Notes under the pieces: model-generated
Seen by the model: the letters and a program-made list of their open reading frames with translations, nothing else
Databases searched by the model: none
Told to the model about the DNA's origin: nothing
Position numbers and translations under genes: made by a program
Part shown: positions 20,513-31,635 of the stretch, piece after piece
How positions within the stretch are numbered: position 1 is the first letter of the stretch
Layout of the letters: each line of letters opens with the position of its first letter
Assembly (NCBI GenBank): GCA_014529385.2
Contig: CM043967.1
Coordinates: 131,069,182-131,127,181, forward strand
Direction of reading: 5' to 3'
Origin: Adiantum capillus-veneris
Taxonomy: Eukaryota > Streptophyta > Polypodiopsida > Polypodiales > Pteridaceae
Length of the DNA stretch: 58,000 nt

Positions 20513-22136
20513 AGACATCCTACGCGTAGGATGTCTATATGCTCAGAATTTAACAAAATTTGGTCCAGAGACTCCCCTTAAGTCCAGCAACACAATGGTA
20601 TGCTCAGAGGTTGATTTGGACCTAAAAATGGCCTTGAGAAATCCTACCCGTAAGATGTCTTTTTTCTCAGAATGACTTGAAATTTTTACCCCAGCTTCTC
20701 CTTGATGTGATGATCACAGTGGTGTGCTTATAAGTTGGTTTTGAATACTAATCAAGCTGGAGACATCCTACGCGTAGAATGTCTAACAGCTCAGATTGGG
20801 GCTGCATAAGCTTCTAGTGCACTCCAAGAGTAGGATGTCTGACAATTCTTGTCTTTTCTTGGTAAATAGGTCAAACAAGGTCCAAATCCACTTTTGAAAA
20901 AAGTTCTGGAATCCTTGAGACACTTAGAACCTCCCTATATGGCCAAAGTAGAATTTTGACCACTTTATGATACTGGAGACATCCCACGCGTAGGATGTCT
21001 TTTTGCTCTGTTTCAGCTCAAACTTGCATTGTAGCTTCCCCTTGTTGTGCTTAGCTCACAGCTATTTTTACCTTTTGATTCTGACACCTATGGGTTGGTC
21101 AAATGATCAAGAATCTGTTCCAAAAGCCTGATGTCTATTCCGATGAATTCCTAAGTCAAATCAACTCCAAATTGGACCAAAATTGACTAGGAGGCTTGCC
21201 TAAGGCTATACAACAGCATGCTATGTCCACAGTTTGAATTTGGCCTCTAAATCATGCCTTAGACATCCTACACGTAGGATGTCTAACTGCTCAGAATTGC
21301 CCCAAATTTGAACCACAGACTCTCCTTAAGGTGTTGATCACTGTGGTATACTCAGAATTTTGTCTAGAGTCCAAAATCACACAGAAGACATCCTACGCGT
21401 AGGATGTCTTTTTGGCCTGTTTGACCCCAGACTTGACCCAAAGCTTCCCCTTGATGTCAGCAACCCAGTGGTATGCTCAGATTTTAATTTGGATTTCAAA
21501 AGACCCCAAAACTAGCTATCCTTGCCTTTTTCAGTCAAAAATGCTAAAGTCTGTTCAATCTTCCTTTCACTGACCCAAATGAGATGATATTTATCACATG
21601 CACTCAATACAACATTTAGAACATGCCTTTGGAGTCATCCTATGGTTTGGTCTCAAAATTAGGCCTTGGACACAATTTGGGTAGGATGTCTGGCAGTTCT
21701 CGTCTTTTGGCTTTAATCTGTCAAAATTTGGTCAAATTTCCACTTTCCAGGTGAAAATAGGGTAAAACCTACCTTCTGAACACACTGGTAACCTCAGATT
21801 TTCAAAAAAGTGCCCAGATAACCCTGTAGACATCCTACGCGTAGGATGTCTACTACTAATTTTTTCAGACTGAAGTGTCCCTGATGCTTCCTTATGCTCT
21901 CAGCAAGTGCAAGTATGCTTCACAATTGCAAAAACATGCAAAAATCACTCAATTTAAGCCTTTTCTGAAATGTTACGTTTTTTGACTTCGCCTTTTGGCT
22001 TTTGGTCAACAAAAATAGGGAAAAACACCCAAGTCAATATGTTACTAGGGTAAAAACTACCCTCCAACTAGTGCAGTCAAATTTTTCAAATTTGGTCTCC
22101 AGAACCCCCTTGAGACATCCTGTGCGTAGGATGTCT
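20513..22136 (-). repeat. Palindrome array in the element B 5' leader
   Basis: A 24-bp sequence made of the 12-nt arm AGACATCCTACG and its exact reverse complement, with ACGCGT at the centre, recurs along 1.6 kb. Perfect copies are at 20513-20536, 21386-21409 and 21828-21851. One-mismatch copies are at 20761-20784, 20977-21000 and 21261-21284. Weaker copies are at 20637-20660 and 22113-22136. Right-arm half sites end at 20840 and 21691. Neighbouring copies are spaced 124, 124 and 125 bp, and the intervening DNA is itself related (TGCTCAGA..., ACAGTGGTATGCTCAG...). It is thus a decayed tandem array of a unit of about 124 bp. It lies between PBS and gag, in the transcribed leader. Each copy could fold as a 12-bp hairpin or pair between two RNAs. 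Confidence 0.9.
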
Positions 22137-22660
22137 ATGTTTACAGAATTGCAGGTTTTCTTCATAGAACCCTTGCAAATGCTCTTTATATGCACAACAT
22201 CAGTCAGTCATACAAAAATATCCACAAAAGCTTGTTTAATGCATTTTTACCCTCAAAAGCACACTTTTCCGTGATTTCAAATGCAATCAAGCACTTTAGC
22301 AAATAATTCAATGCTGAATAGCTCTAGATCAAAATCGGATCACTTACCTAAAGCTACTCCTACAAATCATATGGGGTTTCGCATCTATGAGTAGAAAAAC
22401 GCTTCACTGCCACACACGGACTAGTAAACGCTTTTATCACCTCACAAATCACTCGACTACCAACAACTACTCTAATCCACAGATCCTAACTAAACCTATC
22501 TAGTCGCAGACCCTCGGCAAGACACACGCTTCCTGGCTATCCACTTGATCGCAGAATATCCTCTTCTGGATCCACTTAAGAAAAACGCTTTCTTTAGCCG
22601 AAACTAAATCAAGCAACCATCACATGAGTGTTAGTAGGAAACCTACTTAGGTCCTTGTGT
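22137..22660. other. Element B leader between PBS and palindrome array
   Basis: About 520 bp of leader with no open frame or repeat that I recognise. One short plus-strand open stretch (22002-22274) is antisense to the element and is discounted. Confidence 0.5.
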
Positions 22661-22677
22661 CTCCGGCAGCGGCGCCA
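22661..22677 (-). promoter_or_regulatory. Element B primer-binding site (tRNA-Asp-like)
   Basis: On the minus strand, one base after the 5' LTR, is TGGCGCCGCTGCCGGAG. From memory of plant tRNA-Asp, whose 3' end reads CCCCGGCAACGGCGCCA, this is complementary at 15 of 17 positions. tRNA-Asp is the primer known for several plant gypsy groups such as Athila. Confidence 0.8.
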
Positions 22678-22678
22678 A

Positions 22679-23621
22679 TGTTGGACGGGACCGACACACA
22701 CCCATGAAGTGAATGCAAACACTACCTAGATCAACATAATGTCAATCGAGGACACAGATGACACGATAGGCACACGAAGGAAATCTCTTGAGCTTGTCAG
22801 GCTGAGATCATCCTACACATACAACACTCTGGAAGGCCAACTAAACCACAATCAAGAACCTCACTGCTCTCAACTACACCACCTAGCCACATACACACAT
22901 ACGGAAGGTAACTCACCTAATCATGCCAGATTCATACGAAACTTAAGGAACACCATCCCCTCACTAGGATACACCTGTCCCTAAGCTTCTACACTCAAAA
23001 CCCATCTGCGGAAAACCCGTAGGATGACAGAGCTGAATTTTGAAAGTGCCCGAAACTGAAATTTATGAGTACCTATGCGTAGCTTATGTCGCCACGATTC
23101 TATAGACTACTAGCATGCAAAAAACAAGCATCGTTTGATACACTTACAGCCACAAATAGCTCGTAGATGCGTCGGCGTGTGCGCTTCTTCTCGCGTGGAA
23201 TGCTTAGCGTTGTCGCGTAGCTCTCCTCGAGCCTACAACAATGGTGCAGTCGGATCTCCAATGTGTTGAGCGAGCCGGGCATAGCGAGAGGATGAAGCCC
23301 ACGCTCACTCTCTTTCTCTCTCACTCACAATAGACGGCAGCGCTAAGTTTTGATTATGATCGAAAGTCTTTTTTACAAAATGACCTAGGTACCTTATATA
23401 CTAAGGCTACCTTAGGTTTAACCAAAAATGGGGTTGAAAGGGTCAACTGGCTTTGTATTTACAATCTGAAAGTGCCATTGCACCCTGGATTTTGAAACTA
23501 GAATAACTACTCATTACAAATGACGTTTATAGCCATAATCCGTAGCATTTCATAACTCACAAAAGATAAGACTTTGGTACGAAATTTGAGTTATGTTGTG
23601 TTGTTGACCCAACGGTCAACA
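22679..23621 (-). repeat. Element B 5' LTR (promoter copy)
   Basis: 943 bp. This copy lies upstream of gag in the minus orientation and would drive transcription. The TATA box is at 23393-23400, placing the start site at about 23365. It contains the half-site CGTAGGATGA, which resembles the leader palindrome arm and occurs in both LTRs. Confidence 0.93.
23393..23400 (-). promoter_or_regulatory. TATA box of element B 5' LTR
   Basis: TATATAAG on the minus strand, about 220 nt inside the LTR start, conserved in the 3' LTR at 12764-12771. Confidence 0.65.
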
Positions 23622-23626
23622 ACCAA
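23622..23626. other. Target-site duplication of element B (right)
   Basis: ACCAA immediately right of the LTR. It matches 12043-12047 exactly. Confidence 0.92.
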
Positions 23627-24289
23627 AGAAAATTGAGAAGCTTGCCCATGGTATTAATAGTTGACCTCTGGTGCCTTTCGACCGTTAAATTAGTGACCCC
23701 AAACTTGTTTAGCTTTTGACCTTACAACTATTTATGTGTTTGATTATATTACAATTTAATGTTTATTGCTCACAAATTGTTTAAAATTTTGCTACCAATC
23801 AATTTGTATGTCTACAACTGCATATGCTCTTTAATGTATATGAGAATGCAATTACTGTGCCAATTTTGTTTAATTTAGCAGTGACTCAAGAAGGATAAGA
23901 ACATTCATGTCAAATGCTCTTCCACCTTGAGAAACGAGCTTCAACTCAATAGCTTCAGTGGATGGAATCTACATCAGGAAGGGGGGCAAGTTAACCCTCA
24001 CGGACACCCTATCACCTATGACGGACGTCGTATTATTTATTTGGTAGAGTCAGGGATCGGGCTTGTCGATCCAATAGGTGTGTAGGTGATCGCCGATGAG
24101 AGGCGCAACACTTACCTTATTTTTATAGCAGTTGTGCAACGATTGGCCATTGTGGGCGCCCATGTGTGAATGGGCCAAACTCTTATAAAAGGTCCATTTG
24201 ACCTAAAAATCCTCATTCTTTGAGGTGTAATCTATGAAGTGCTCTTGCTCCATCTCTCTCTCCTTCTCCTTCTATGTGTGTGTGTATGC

Positions 24290-24325
<36 letters not shown>

Positions 24326-24677
24326 GAGCATTGTGGCGACATCGGCAGTAGTGAGGTAATAGAGCACGGCATCGGTGGTAGCTCCTTCTTCTTTTCAGCA
24401 CCGGATCCTTCACGACGGCAGCATTGAGAAGTGAGTGACACACCATTTTTCTTTAAGATGGCTAGGATTCTCTAGCTGTGTGTTTGTAGCCTTTTGAGGC
24501 TCACACACAGCGCACAGGCAAGTTCCCAACCTTCAACACGTACGGCAAAGCGTACACTATCGGCAGAGCCCCCCACAACACCTTCCACATAAATATCTTT
24601 ATAAAATGAGGCCACTCTGGTTTCCAAATGTTCTTTGTCACCTCAACCCATCGAGATTCCGACCATTGTTTCTTCCA
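23627..24677. other. No gene recognised; contains an (AG)n microsatellite
   Basis: Flank to the right of element B. A pure AG dinucleotide run occupies 24291-24322 (32 bp). CTTATAAAAGG at 24182-24192 could be a TATA-like site, but nothing downstream supports a gene. Confidence 0.5.
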
Positions 24678-25650
24678 CTATTTGTTAAGAGGGGCAAACC
24701 AATCAGCCTTGTGCATTAATGCTTGGTAGATACCCTTGGTATGAGGTTTAGAGAATTGCCTATTCATGGGCCATTTCCAAGCTTTCCACTCAAAAGTAGA
24801 TTCCCATATTGGTATTAGAATATTATCTAGGCCTTCTACAACTCTGTTGAGAAGTAGCTTCTTTGTGCCACTAATTTGAAACTGGGTAGCAAACTGGTCA
24901 GAGGATTTCCAACACTTGTTGTTTTTGTCCCAGAAGTGGATGAACCACTGGAGTCCTTTATTGTTCATCCTTCTTGCAATTTCTTTCCAATAAGGGTTCA
25001 TAATTACACAGCAGCTCAAGAAAACCAAGGGGACCAATGCAAGATGGAGTTCTCAAAGTACTGGTTAATTCACCACATTCTATTATCGATGTTACTCTAT
25101 TGCAACTTCGTACCATCTCTCCTGTGATGCGACTCACTCTCAAGATAGACCACCTCATGGCTAATAGTTTCACATGCACCTCGATCCCTTTCCACTGACC
25201 ACCTTTAGAGAAAAATTTTGCCTTGTCTATCATATCCTTGGTCATGATAGCCCAAGACTGGTCTTGTTTTGTGATTAAGACTACAAACTTGGCACATAGG
25301 GCCTCAACATGGACAATAGGGTTGAGAATTTTGAGGCCACCTTGGACGACCAGTCGAGCGATGACTTCCCACTTTGTGGATTGCCATGGCAACAAGGCTT
25401 TGGTGTTGTTCCTCCATAAGAATATTTTAACTAGATTCAAAAACTCTTTCCAGTTACATTTGGCTATTTTGAGGAGCGGGTTGGTGAAGGCAATATGAGG
25501 AAGCATAAAGAATTGATTACTTTTACCTGACTCGGGAAAGGAAGCAACACATACTCCCACCTTCTCGTTTTTCTCTGGATCTTCTCTAGGACTCATTGGA
25601 ATCTTTGCTTTTGTGTAACCACCATCCCCAAGGGGATGCCCATATGTCAA
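24678..25650 (-). pseudogene. LINE (non-LTR retrotransposon) ORF2 C-terminal fragment
   Basis: Two minus-strand frames (25650-24958 and 25037-24678) read as the region after the RT of plant L1-type ORF2. FLWRNNTKALLPWQSTKWEV, GGLKILNPIVHVEALCAKFV and DQSWAIMTKDMI correspond to the family's FLW...W...P...GGLGI-N...N-AL-KW pattern. LQWFIHFWDKNNKCWKSSDQ and FEWKAWKWPMNRQ follow in the second frame. Endonuclease and RT core are absent, so the fragment is 5'-truncated, as is common for LINEs. No poly(A) tail was identified at the 3' end. Frame change and stops make it non-functional. Confidence 0.75.
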
Positions 25651-26190
25651 AATATCCTTCCTTTAGATACGATCTCCGTTTACTAGACTAATGGGTCAAA
25701 TGAGTCATTTTTTGTCATGTTGAATGCCACTTCTTATCAAAGAGTTGTATTCTTTGATAAATTGAATACACTTCTTATCAAAGAGGAAAAGAAGAGGAAG
25801 CAAAAGGAGACAGTGAGGGCAAACAGGAGGAGGATAGGTGCAGTGTGGCATGCGCAAGGGGAAGCAACAAATTTTTTTAGAAGTAAAAGCTATGTACACA
25901 TGTAGCACGTGTTGTTGTTTGAGTGATTAGAGCAGCATAGAGAGAGATGTGTGCATAGCCATCGGAAGAGGAATCACCTCCACCCCTAGGAGGAGTTCGC
26001 TTATTGTTGCACTCTCTCGATATTTTCTGGCTGCCTTTGGTTCACCTTATTCCTTGAGGCCATTATGAATTACCATTCCCAAAGAGAGGGATCTACTAAG
26101 GCTAATGGAATCTTGGAGTGGAACAGCTTGGAGGTTTATTTTGCAACTTAGGATTAGTGCAGCCACCCTTGGAGAACGAGAAGGCTTCCT
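25651..26190. other. No gene recognised
   Basis: Contains a 16-bp direct repeat, ACTTCTTATCAAAGAG, at about 25729 and 25771. No other structure is supported. Confidence 0.4.
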
Positions 26191-27097
26191 AGATTACTAG
26201 ATCTTGCAACTTCAACATGGTCCCCCCTTGCTCAAGCGCAAGCAACAAATTGAACGACAATAACTATGCCCACTGGAATTTGATCATGGGACTCTCGTTC
26301 TCATAAAAAGGCTTATGGGATATTGTCGATGGCTCGGAGCCCTGTCCCATGAGAGATCCTAATGACAAGTACACCTACCTTCAAAATGACAAATATCTCA
26401 AATCGTGACTCAATTGGGATACGGCTAATGCAAAGGCAATGTCGGCCCTTGTGGAATCTCTTACAAAGGACAATTCTCCAACCATTCAGACTTTGAAGAC
26501 TATCCATGAAATGTGGTTCAAGCTCATCAAAATGTTTGATCGGGATTCTACGATGCGAGAAGTCACCCTTCTTGGATAGTTATTTGCCATCCAATTTTCA
26601 TGAGGAAGTTCCATGCAATCATTTCTTATGAAGGCTAAAGTTATCAATGATAAACTATCGACTATGAAAATTGCACTGAAGAGTACTCAATTAGTTGTTT
26701 TGGTTCTCACGAAGTTACTTGAGGCATATGAACGGTGGCAAGAACACTTCAGCTACAAGTCACAAAGGAAAAGCTCGAATTTGATGGTCTCAAATATTTT
26801 CTCATTGAGGAGGAAGTCCTGTTGATAACTCAAGGCAATACTCAAATTTTTGAGACAGGTGGAGAAGCACTTGCTGCTTCAGATTCCAGAAAGAGGACCA
26901 AAAATTATTGTTACAATTCTGGAAAGTGTGGTCATTTGTCTAAGGATTGCAGATCCAAAAGCAACGATAGAAATTCTACAAAGGACAAAGGTAAAAGCAA
27001 GCATCGTGAGGAAAGCAGTGATAGTGACTCAGGGAAGGATAGAAAAGTGGCGAATAGTGTAGTGGAGTCTACACTAGCAAGGACTAACTTCTTGTAA
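26191..27097 (+). pseudogene. Ty1/copia gag remnant
   Basis: A copia-type Gag (UBN2 class) with stops. NKLNDNNYAHWNLIM and LWDIVDGSEPCPM are the usual opening motifs. WDTANAKAMSALVESL, TIHEMWFKL and a Leu-rich SFLMKAKVINDKLS follow. The zinc knuckle reads CYNSGKCGHLSKDC, with the second Cys changed to Ser. A Ser/Asp/Lys-rich tail ends at 27097. No protease, integrase or RT follows, so the element is truncated right after gag. The LTRs of this copy were not found. Confidence 0.75.
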
Positions 27098-28564
27098 TAT
27101 GGAGATTGGTGCCGCCACGAGCTTCAGCCAAAGAGAGGCTTGTGAGTGGCAGAGAGGGGTAAGGAGTGCTCCATATAATGAATTTGGACCCTTGTGTTGG
27201 AGTTCACCGGTAGGTTGGAATTCAAGGCAATGCATCTAGTAGGGAACCAATCAAACATATCTAAAACTCTATGGATGAGTGCACCAATCCATTGTTGTTG
27301 GTCGGATCATGGATGGGACGTGTTTCACATTTCATTATCTTGGAGTATTATTTTTTGACATGATGTATTCACAGTTCTCAAATGGGGATTCTTGGATGTA
27401 GTGTGGTCTACACTTCAAATTTTCTAAAAGGCAACCGATGCTCAAGATGCCAATCTTCTAAGAAACAAAGTTGAGGGTAGCAAAGCCGAGGAGTATCCAG
27501 TAGAAGGTACCTCTACTAGGGTGTCCATGGTAGCTTCTTCATCGACTTGGTCTCACTATTTATGTCCACTATGAGATGCAAAGACGGTGTTAGAGTTTTG
27601 GCATCTCAAGTGAACTACCCAATGAGGTCCCGTTATTTATTTTCACTTTAAAGTATTTATTTTTACTTATTTGTCAAAGTCTGGGTAGGGAAATTTACCT
27701 GTGGAAGGCCATAGGGTTCATTGTGCAAGGTTGTTGCAACATTGAGGCCATTGGATTCTTTGGTTGGATCAGCGCCACATGGCAAGGGTCTTTATAAAAT
27801 AGCTTTGTTGTCCCTTTTATTTCCTTACATCACCTTCTTTGAGAGACAAGTGTACCTAAGGGATTCAAAATTCTTGTGAATAGATCAGATTCAAAATTAT
27901 CAGATTTTACTTGATCAATTTACTAGAGGGGCCGGTGAATTAGACGTGCTCAATCACCGTTCTAGTGTAAGTAGATACAGAATTACCGTATGCATAGGTG
28001 AGAGAAAATTCCCTTCCTAGTGGATTAATGACGGATTAATTTCCCTTAATTACTTCCAAATCTATGAACACATTGAATCTAATTTAGCTACTCAAACATT
28101 GTATTGTAATAGGATGAAAATGACCAATCCCACATCCTTACCGGCTTGACAATTATTTACTATGATGACTAGCGAAAGATTTCTTCTTACTAATCATGCA
28201 TTAATCTATGATTAGGAGAGGTTAATTGCTTGCATGATTAACAATTGGATGATGATTATGTAATGGACTAATGATATGGAGAATTAGAGAGTAGCTATTG
28301 AGTAATTTAGTTATGATTAAGCATAATAGATGAGGAATTAAGAGAATGATGAAGAGATTTGCAGAAAAGCATAAATTAATCCGATATTACCGTGATTAGG
28401 GGCTGAAATCTACTCGAATTTCTGATCCAATGGAGTCCTCGAGATGAGAATCGGGCAGCACTTCCCTCCCTTGCTTCTTCTCCAAAAACTATGTGTGTCA
28501 GCAGCACCTCCCCAAGGTGTGTGTGTAGATGTGTGTGTGTATGTGTACTGAGTGGGTGTGTGAG

Positions 28565-28566
<2 letters not shown>
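27098..28566. other. No gene recognised
   Basis: AT-rich sequence with no open frame carrying a motif on either strand. Part may belong to the U5/U3 of the LTR-like sequence ending at 29278. Confidence 0.4.

Positions 28567-28612
<46 letters not shown>
28567..28612. repeat. (TG)n microsatellite
   Basis: 23 uninterrupted TG units. Open frames across it (Thr-His repeats on the minus strand) are artefacts. Confidence 0.95.
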
Positions 28613-28614
<2 letters not shown>

Positions 28615-29278
28615 CACACTCTTAAATAGGCTCTCCCAAGCTGAAAATCGAACCATGCTATAAATACATCTGAGGGAATGCTCACCTTATGCAAGGTAGC
28701 TTAGTTACATGCTTACCAAGTGTCCAATTAACTTAGCCTAACTAACTCTCACACTCTCTCTCAGGCATGGCAAGTCTCCCACAATCCCCTAGAGGTGTGA
28801 GGGCGCCCCCTAGCTACTAAAGCAAGCTTCCAGTGGCCTGGGACCTGTTCCCACACAGCCCCCAAGCCCCGATGCTCCCCGCACAGCCTTAGGAAATTTT
28901 GACTTTAGGCTAAAACGAGCGATACGAATCGGAATTTAATGTCGTAAATTGCTATACAAAGCTCTAACCAAGGTGTACCTGTCCGAGTACCTGCCATATT
29001 TCGCAGCCGTTCGTGTCCAAAAATGCATTTTTTTCAAATTCGGAATACGGGTGCAGATTTTCGAGACGATCAATACTAAACGGATCGGGTGACCAAAAAC
29101 TTACTATTTTTGGAAAATTTTCACAAAAATTATTTTAATTCACTTTTGGAAGCTTTATAACATTCTAAACATCATGGCACCGACAGAATTTGAAAAACTG
29201 CTAAAAATTGTAACTTTTCCATTATGTTTATTCCATGGTACAAGGGTGCTCTTTTAGCTCGGGGTCAGAGACCTTACA
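28613..29278 (-). repeat. LTR-like sequence, minus orientation
   Basis: On the minus strand TGTAAGGTCTCTGACC starts right after a G-rich stretch (GTCCGGGAGGT), as an LTR would after a polypurine tract. GCCTATTTAAGAG near 28630 could be the promoter. It does not match the 5' LTR of element F (30894-31635), so it belongs to another element or F is recombinant. The far end was not found. Confidence 0.35.
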
Positions 29279-29459
29279 ACCTCCCGGACGTGAAGAATTT
29301 GAGATGTCCTCATCTCAGGAATACATCTCAATAAACTCTATGCTAACTACTTAGGTACATATATCCTTTGTCTAAAGTAAAGACATCCTTTGATAATAGT
29401 CTTTAGCTTTATGCGTCTTATTTTACTGAACTTTGATGAGATCCTGGTGCTTCAATTAT

Positions 29460-30303
29460 TACTCACTACGACTAGTAGTTGCAGCATACAGAGCTGCTCT
29501 CTGATCAGCTTCGTCACCCACAGTTAATTGTCTCACTGCGGTATTAGCGAAAGCTCCGCTTCCTTGTCCTATGTTTCCTCTTCCTCAGCCTCCTCTTCCC
29601 TTTGGTTGACCTCGCCCGTTGACGTTCATAGGTACATTATTAGCACCGGATGTTTGGGAAATCCTTTTTGGACATCGGCTTTTGTAATGTCCATACTCCT
29701 GGCACTCAAAGCATCTTATATTAGAAAATTCGGCAGCTGCTGCCGTAGTAGCTACTACAGGACGATGGTCGTATGCAGGGTTGATTGGTCTGTTACTCCA
29801 GTTGTCTCTCCTGGCCCTCTTTGAAAAATAGTATTGACTATCTTGGGTAGTCCTCTGAATCTCTTTAGCTAACGGTTTGGACCTTAGCAAGGCATCTTGC
29901 AGAGTTGCTGGCCTGAGAGCTTCTAGTCGGTTGTTCAAGGGGTCGATGAGTCCTTGACAGAATCGTCCTACTTGCTGTTCGAATGTCATCCTAGGAGCAT
30001 ATCTCCGAAGTGTGACGAACTTCAAGTAGTATTCTTTGACGAAAGAAGTCAGCTGTCGAAGTGAGAAAAACTCGTTCATCTTCAAGGCTTTGTGAGCGGG
30101 TGGTAAGTATCGCTCCATCACAGCAACCTTGATGTCTTCCCATGACTGGGAAGATCCCTTGATATCCAAGTCCCTGCAATGTTACTTCCACCAGATCTTG
30201 GCATCGCTAGACAAGCGGAACATCGCAAGCATGGTTTGGTTCTCAAGTTGAGTTCCCGCAGCTTCAAAATAGTCGTCCATTGCTTCCATCCATACTTCCA
30301 CAT
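29460..30303 (-). pseudogene. Element F: Ty3/gypsy gag
   Basis: Retrotransposon Gag with one frame change near 30170. The first part reads VEVWMEAMDDYFEAA-like sequence. The second, open from 30169 to 29585, contains WEDIKVAVMERYLPPAHK, NEFFSLRQLTSFVKEYYLKF, LRRYAPRMTFEQQVGRFCQG and ALLRSKPLAKEI. An intact CX2CX4HX4C zinc knuckle (CFECQEYGHYKSRC) follows. This is the single-knuckle layout of common plant gypsy elements, different from A, B and C. After the knuckle a short DEADQRAALYAATTS stretch ends in stops. No protease or pol follows, because an unrelated LTR-like sequence begins at 29278. Confidence 0.85.
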
Positions 30304-30879
30304 CTCTCTCCAAATTTTCCCCTTCGCCTGTAAAGGTTGGAGGCTAAGCTTGCTTAAGGAGAAGCATATAGCGCAGTAGACGGTACCTATCCAATGGTAT
30401 AAAACTCATTACTATAGCACTTTTCTCAAATGAACCTAGGCTTTTCCATACTCAAGAAGAAATTTAACTTTTCGGGCTTAACCAGCCTACTTAATTTGTA
30501 CAGCTATCACAAAGGATTTAAGCATTCCACCATTAGTTTAAATTACATTGAATACATCCAAAATTGTCCAATAAATAATGGTAAAACTTTACTCGACAGC
30601 TTTGATCCATACTTATAACTTTATGTGCATCAACGGGCTACCTACCCGCAACACTAGTCGCACCAATGACTTCTCAAAAAACATCATGTGGAACCCACTG
30701 AATCCCAACAAGCTCAACGAGTAAAACTCTTTAACATCACTCAGGAGACAATCCACTAGACAAATCCAATTTCATTATGCTGGGAAACATCATGCTCAAG
30801 CTTTGAGTACGAGCTATCCTACTATCCCTTATTTTTTTAAAATTTCAAACAACATCATTTTCCAATTCGTAAACCTATA
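30304..30879. other. Element F leader
   Basis: About 580 bp between the PBS and the first readable gag sequence. AT-rich with no motif. Expected to be leader plus the first, decayed codons of gag. Confidence 0.5.
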
Positions 30880-30891
30880 GCTCTGATACCA
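30880..30891 (-). promoter_or_regulatory. Element F primer-binding site (initiator tRNA-Met)
   Basis: TGGTATCAGAGC on the minus strand, two bases after the LTR end CCTCACA. This is the classical plant retrotransposon PBS complementary to initiator tRNA-Met. Confidence 0.9.
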
Positions 30892-30893
30892 GG

Positions 30894-31635
30894 TGTGAGG
30901 TCCCCACCCCGTCGTCTCAAACGACGGATCTGATGCTAAACCTGGTGGCCACTAGATCTATAGTGGAAGCAAACAAAGTGGTTCAGAGTTCATCTAGCGG
31001 ACAATCTCTCATCACAAAGTGAGTCAAGTTCGAGCCTAGTTCAAGCCTACTAGCAACGAGATCTAGATCCACCTTGCAGGGAAACCGTGCTTAACTTTTC
31101 TAGCGATCCTAAGACCCACCTTCCAAGAGGAGAGAAATCCCGCGTGCCTTTTTTCCCATGTTTCAGAGGCACGTACACTTGAGACCTGGACGCTCTTGGG
31201 GCAATGAGTATTACTAGTGTCGATTTACAACACTATGGGGACGGAGAGTTCCCGACCAATCGGAACCACCCTTCCCATAGGCATTGGCAACCTGAGCCAA
31301 GCCCCCACTTTCCATCCCCACACTCACACTTCCTTGTGTGTCCTAATTACTACCACAATGGTTGTTCAACATAGAAGTTCCTTGATTAGATTCCGATTCA
31401 CAAGGTTCATTAAAACAGCCCTTCAATCAGTATTGCAAAGTGGCACCAAGACAGTAACTCTACTAAAAATTTTACTCAAACTTATTCATTAAAATTCCAA
31501 TGTTCTAGAGGTACAACATCCCCACTCCAGCGAGAGTTTACTCCTCCCGTTGTCGCCTAGCTGCCCATACAACTAGGTATGTCCACCACATAGAAAGCAC
31601 GACATGGACATTCAAACAGCATAGAAATCAAGACA
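30894..31635 (-). repeat. Element F 5' LTR
   Basis: 742 bp on the minus strand from TGTCTTGATTT to GGGACCTCACA, next to the PBS. The outer edge is defined by comparison with the copia element H. Copia G matches H up to 31635/31636 and then switches to this LTR, as expected if F inserted into G. The 5 bp of copia at the junction (CCACA, 31636-31640) is the candidate target-site duplication. The other end of F is missing. Confidence 0.65.

Larger units (their letters stand above)
12048..23621 (-). mobile_element. Element B: complete 11.6-kb non-autonomous LTR retrotransposon
   Basis: All structural parts are present on the minus strand. The 5' LTR is 22679-23621 and the 3' LTR is 12048-12992. 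Both begin TGTTGAC and end TCCAACA as read on the minus strand. The PBS is at 22661-22677, the polypurine tract at 12993-13004, and a perfect 5-bp target-site duplication ACCAA flanks both ends. The internal region holds, in order: a 2.6-kb leader with a palindrome array, Gag, aspartic protease, a W-x-P-K repeat module, 1.5 kb of non-coding sequence and a captured helicase fragment. No RT, RNase H or integrase is present, so it would need these from another element, plausibly a relative of element C. A hand alignment of the LTRs gives about 45 substitutions and one 2-bp indel, roughly 95% identity, so the insertion is neither very recent nor ancient. Confidence 0.92.

Noticed and set aside
20513-22136. 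CRISPR-like array of palindromic repeats
   Set aside because: The host is a eukaryote, the intervals are about 100 bp and related to each other rather than unique spacers, and the array lies inside a retrotransposon leader.
28410-28694. Thr-His repeat protein
   Set aside because: It is the translation of a TG microsatellite.
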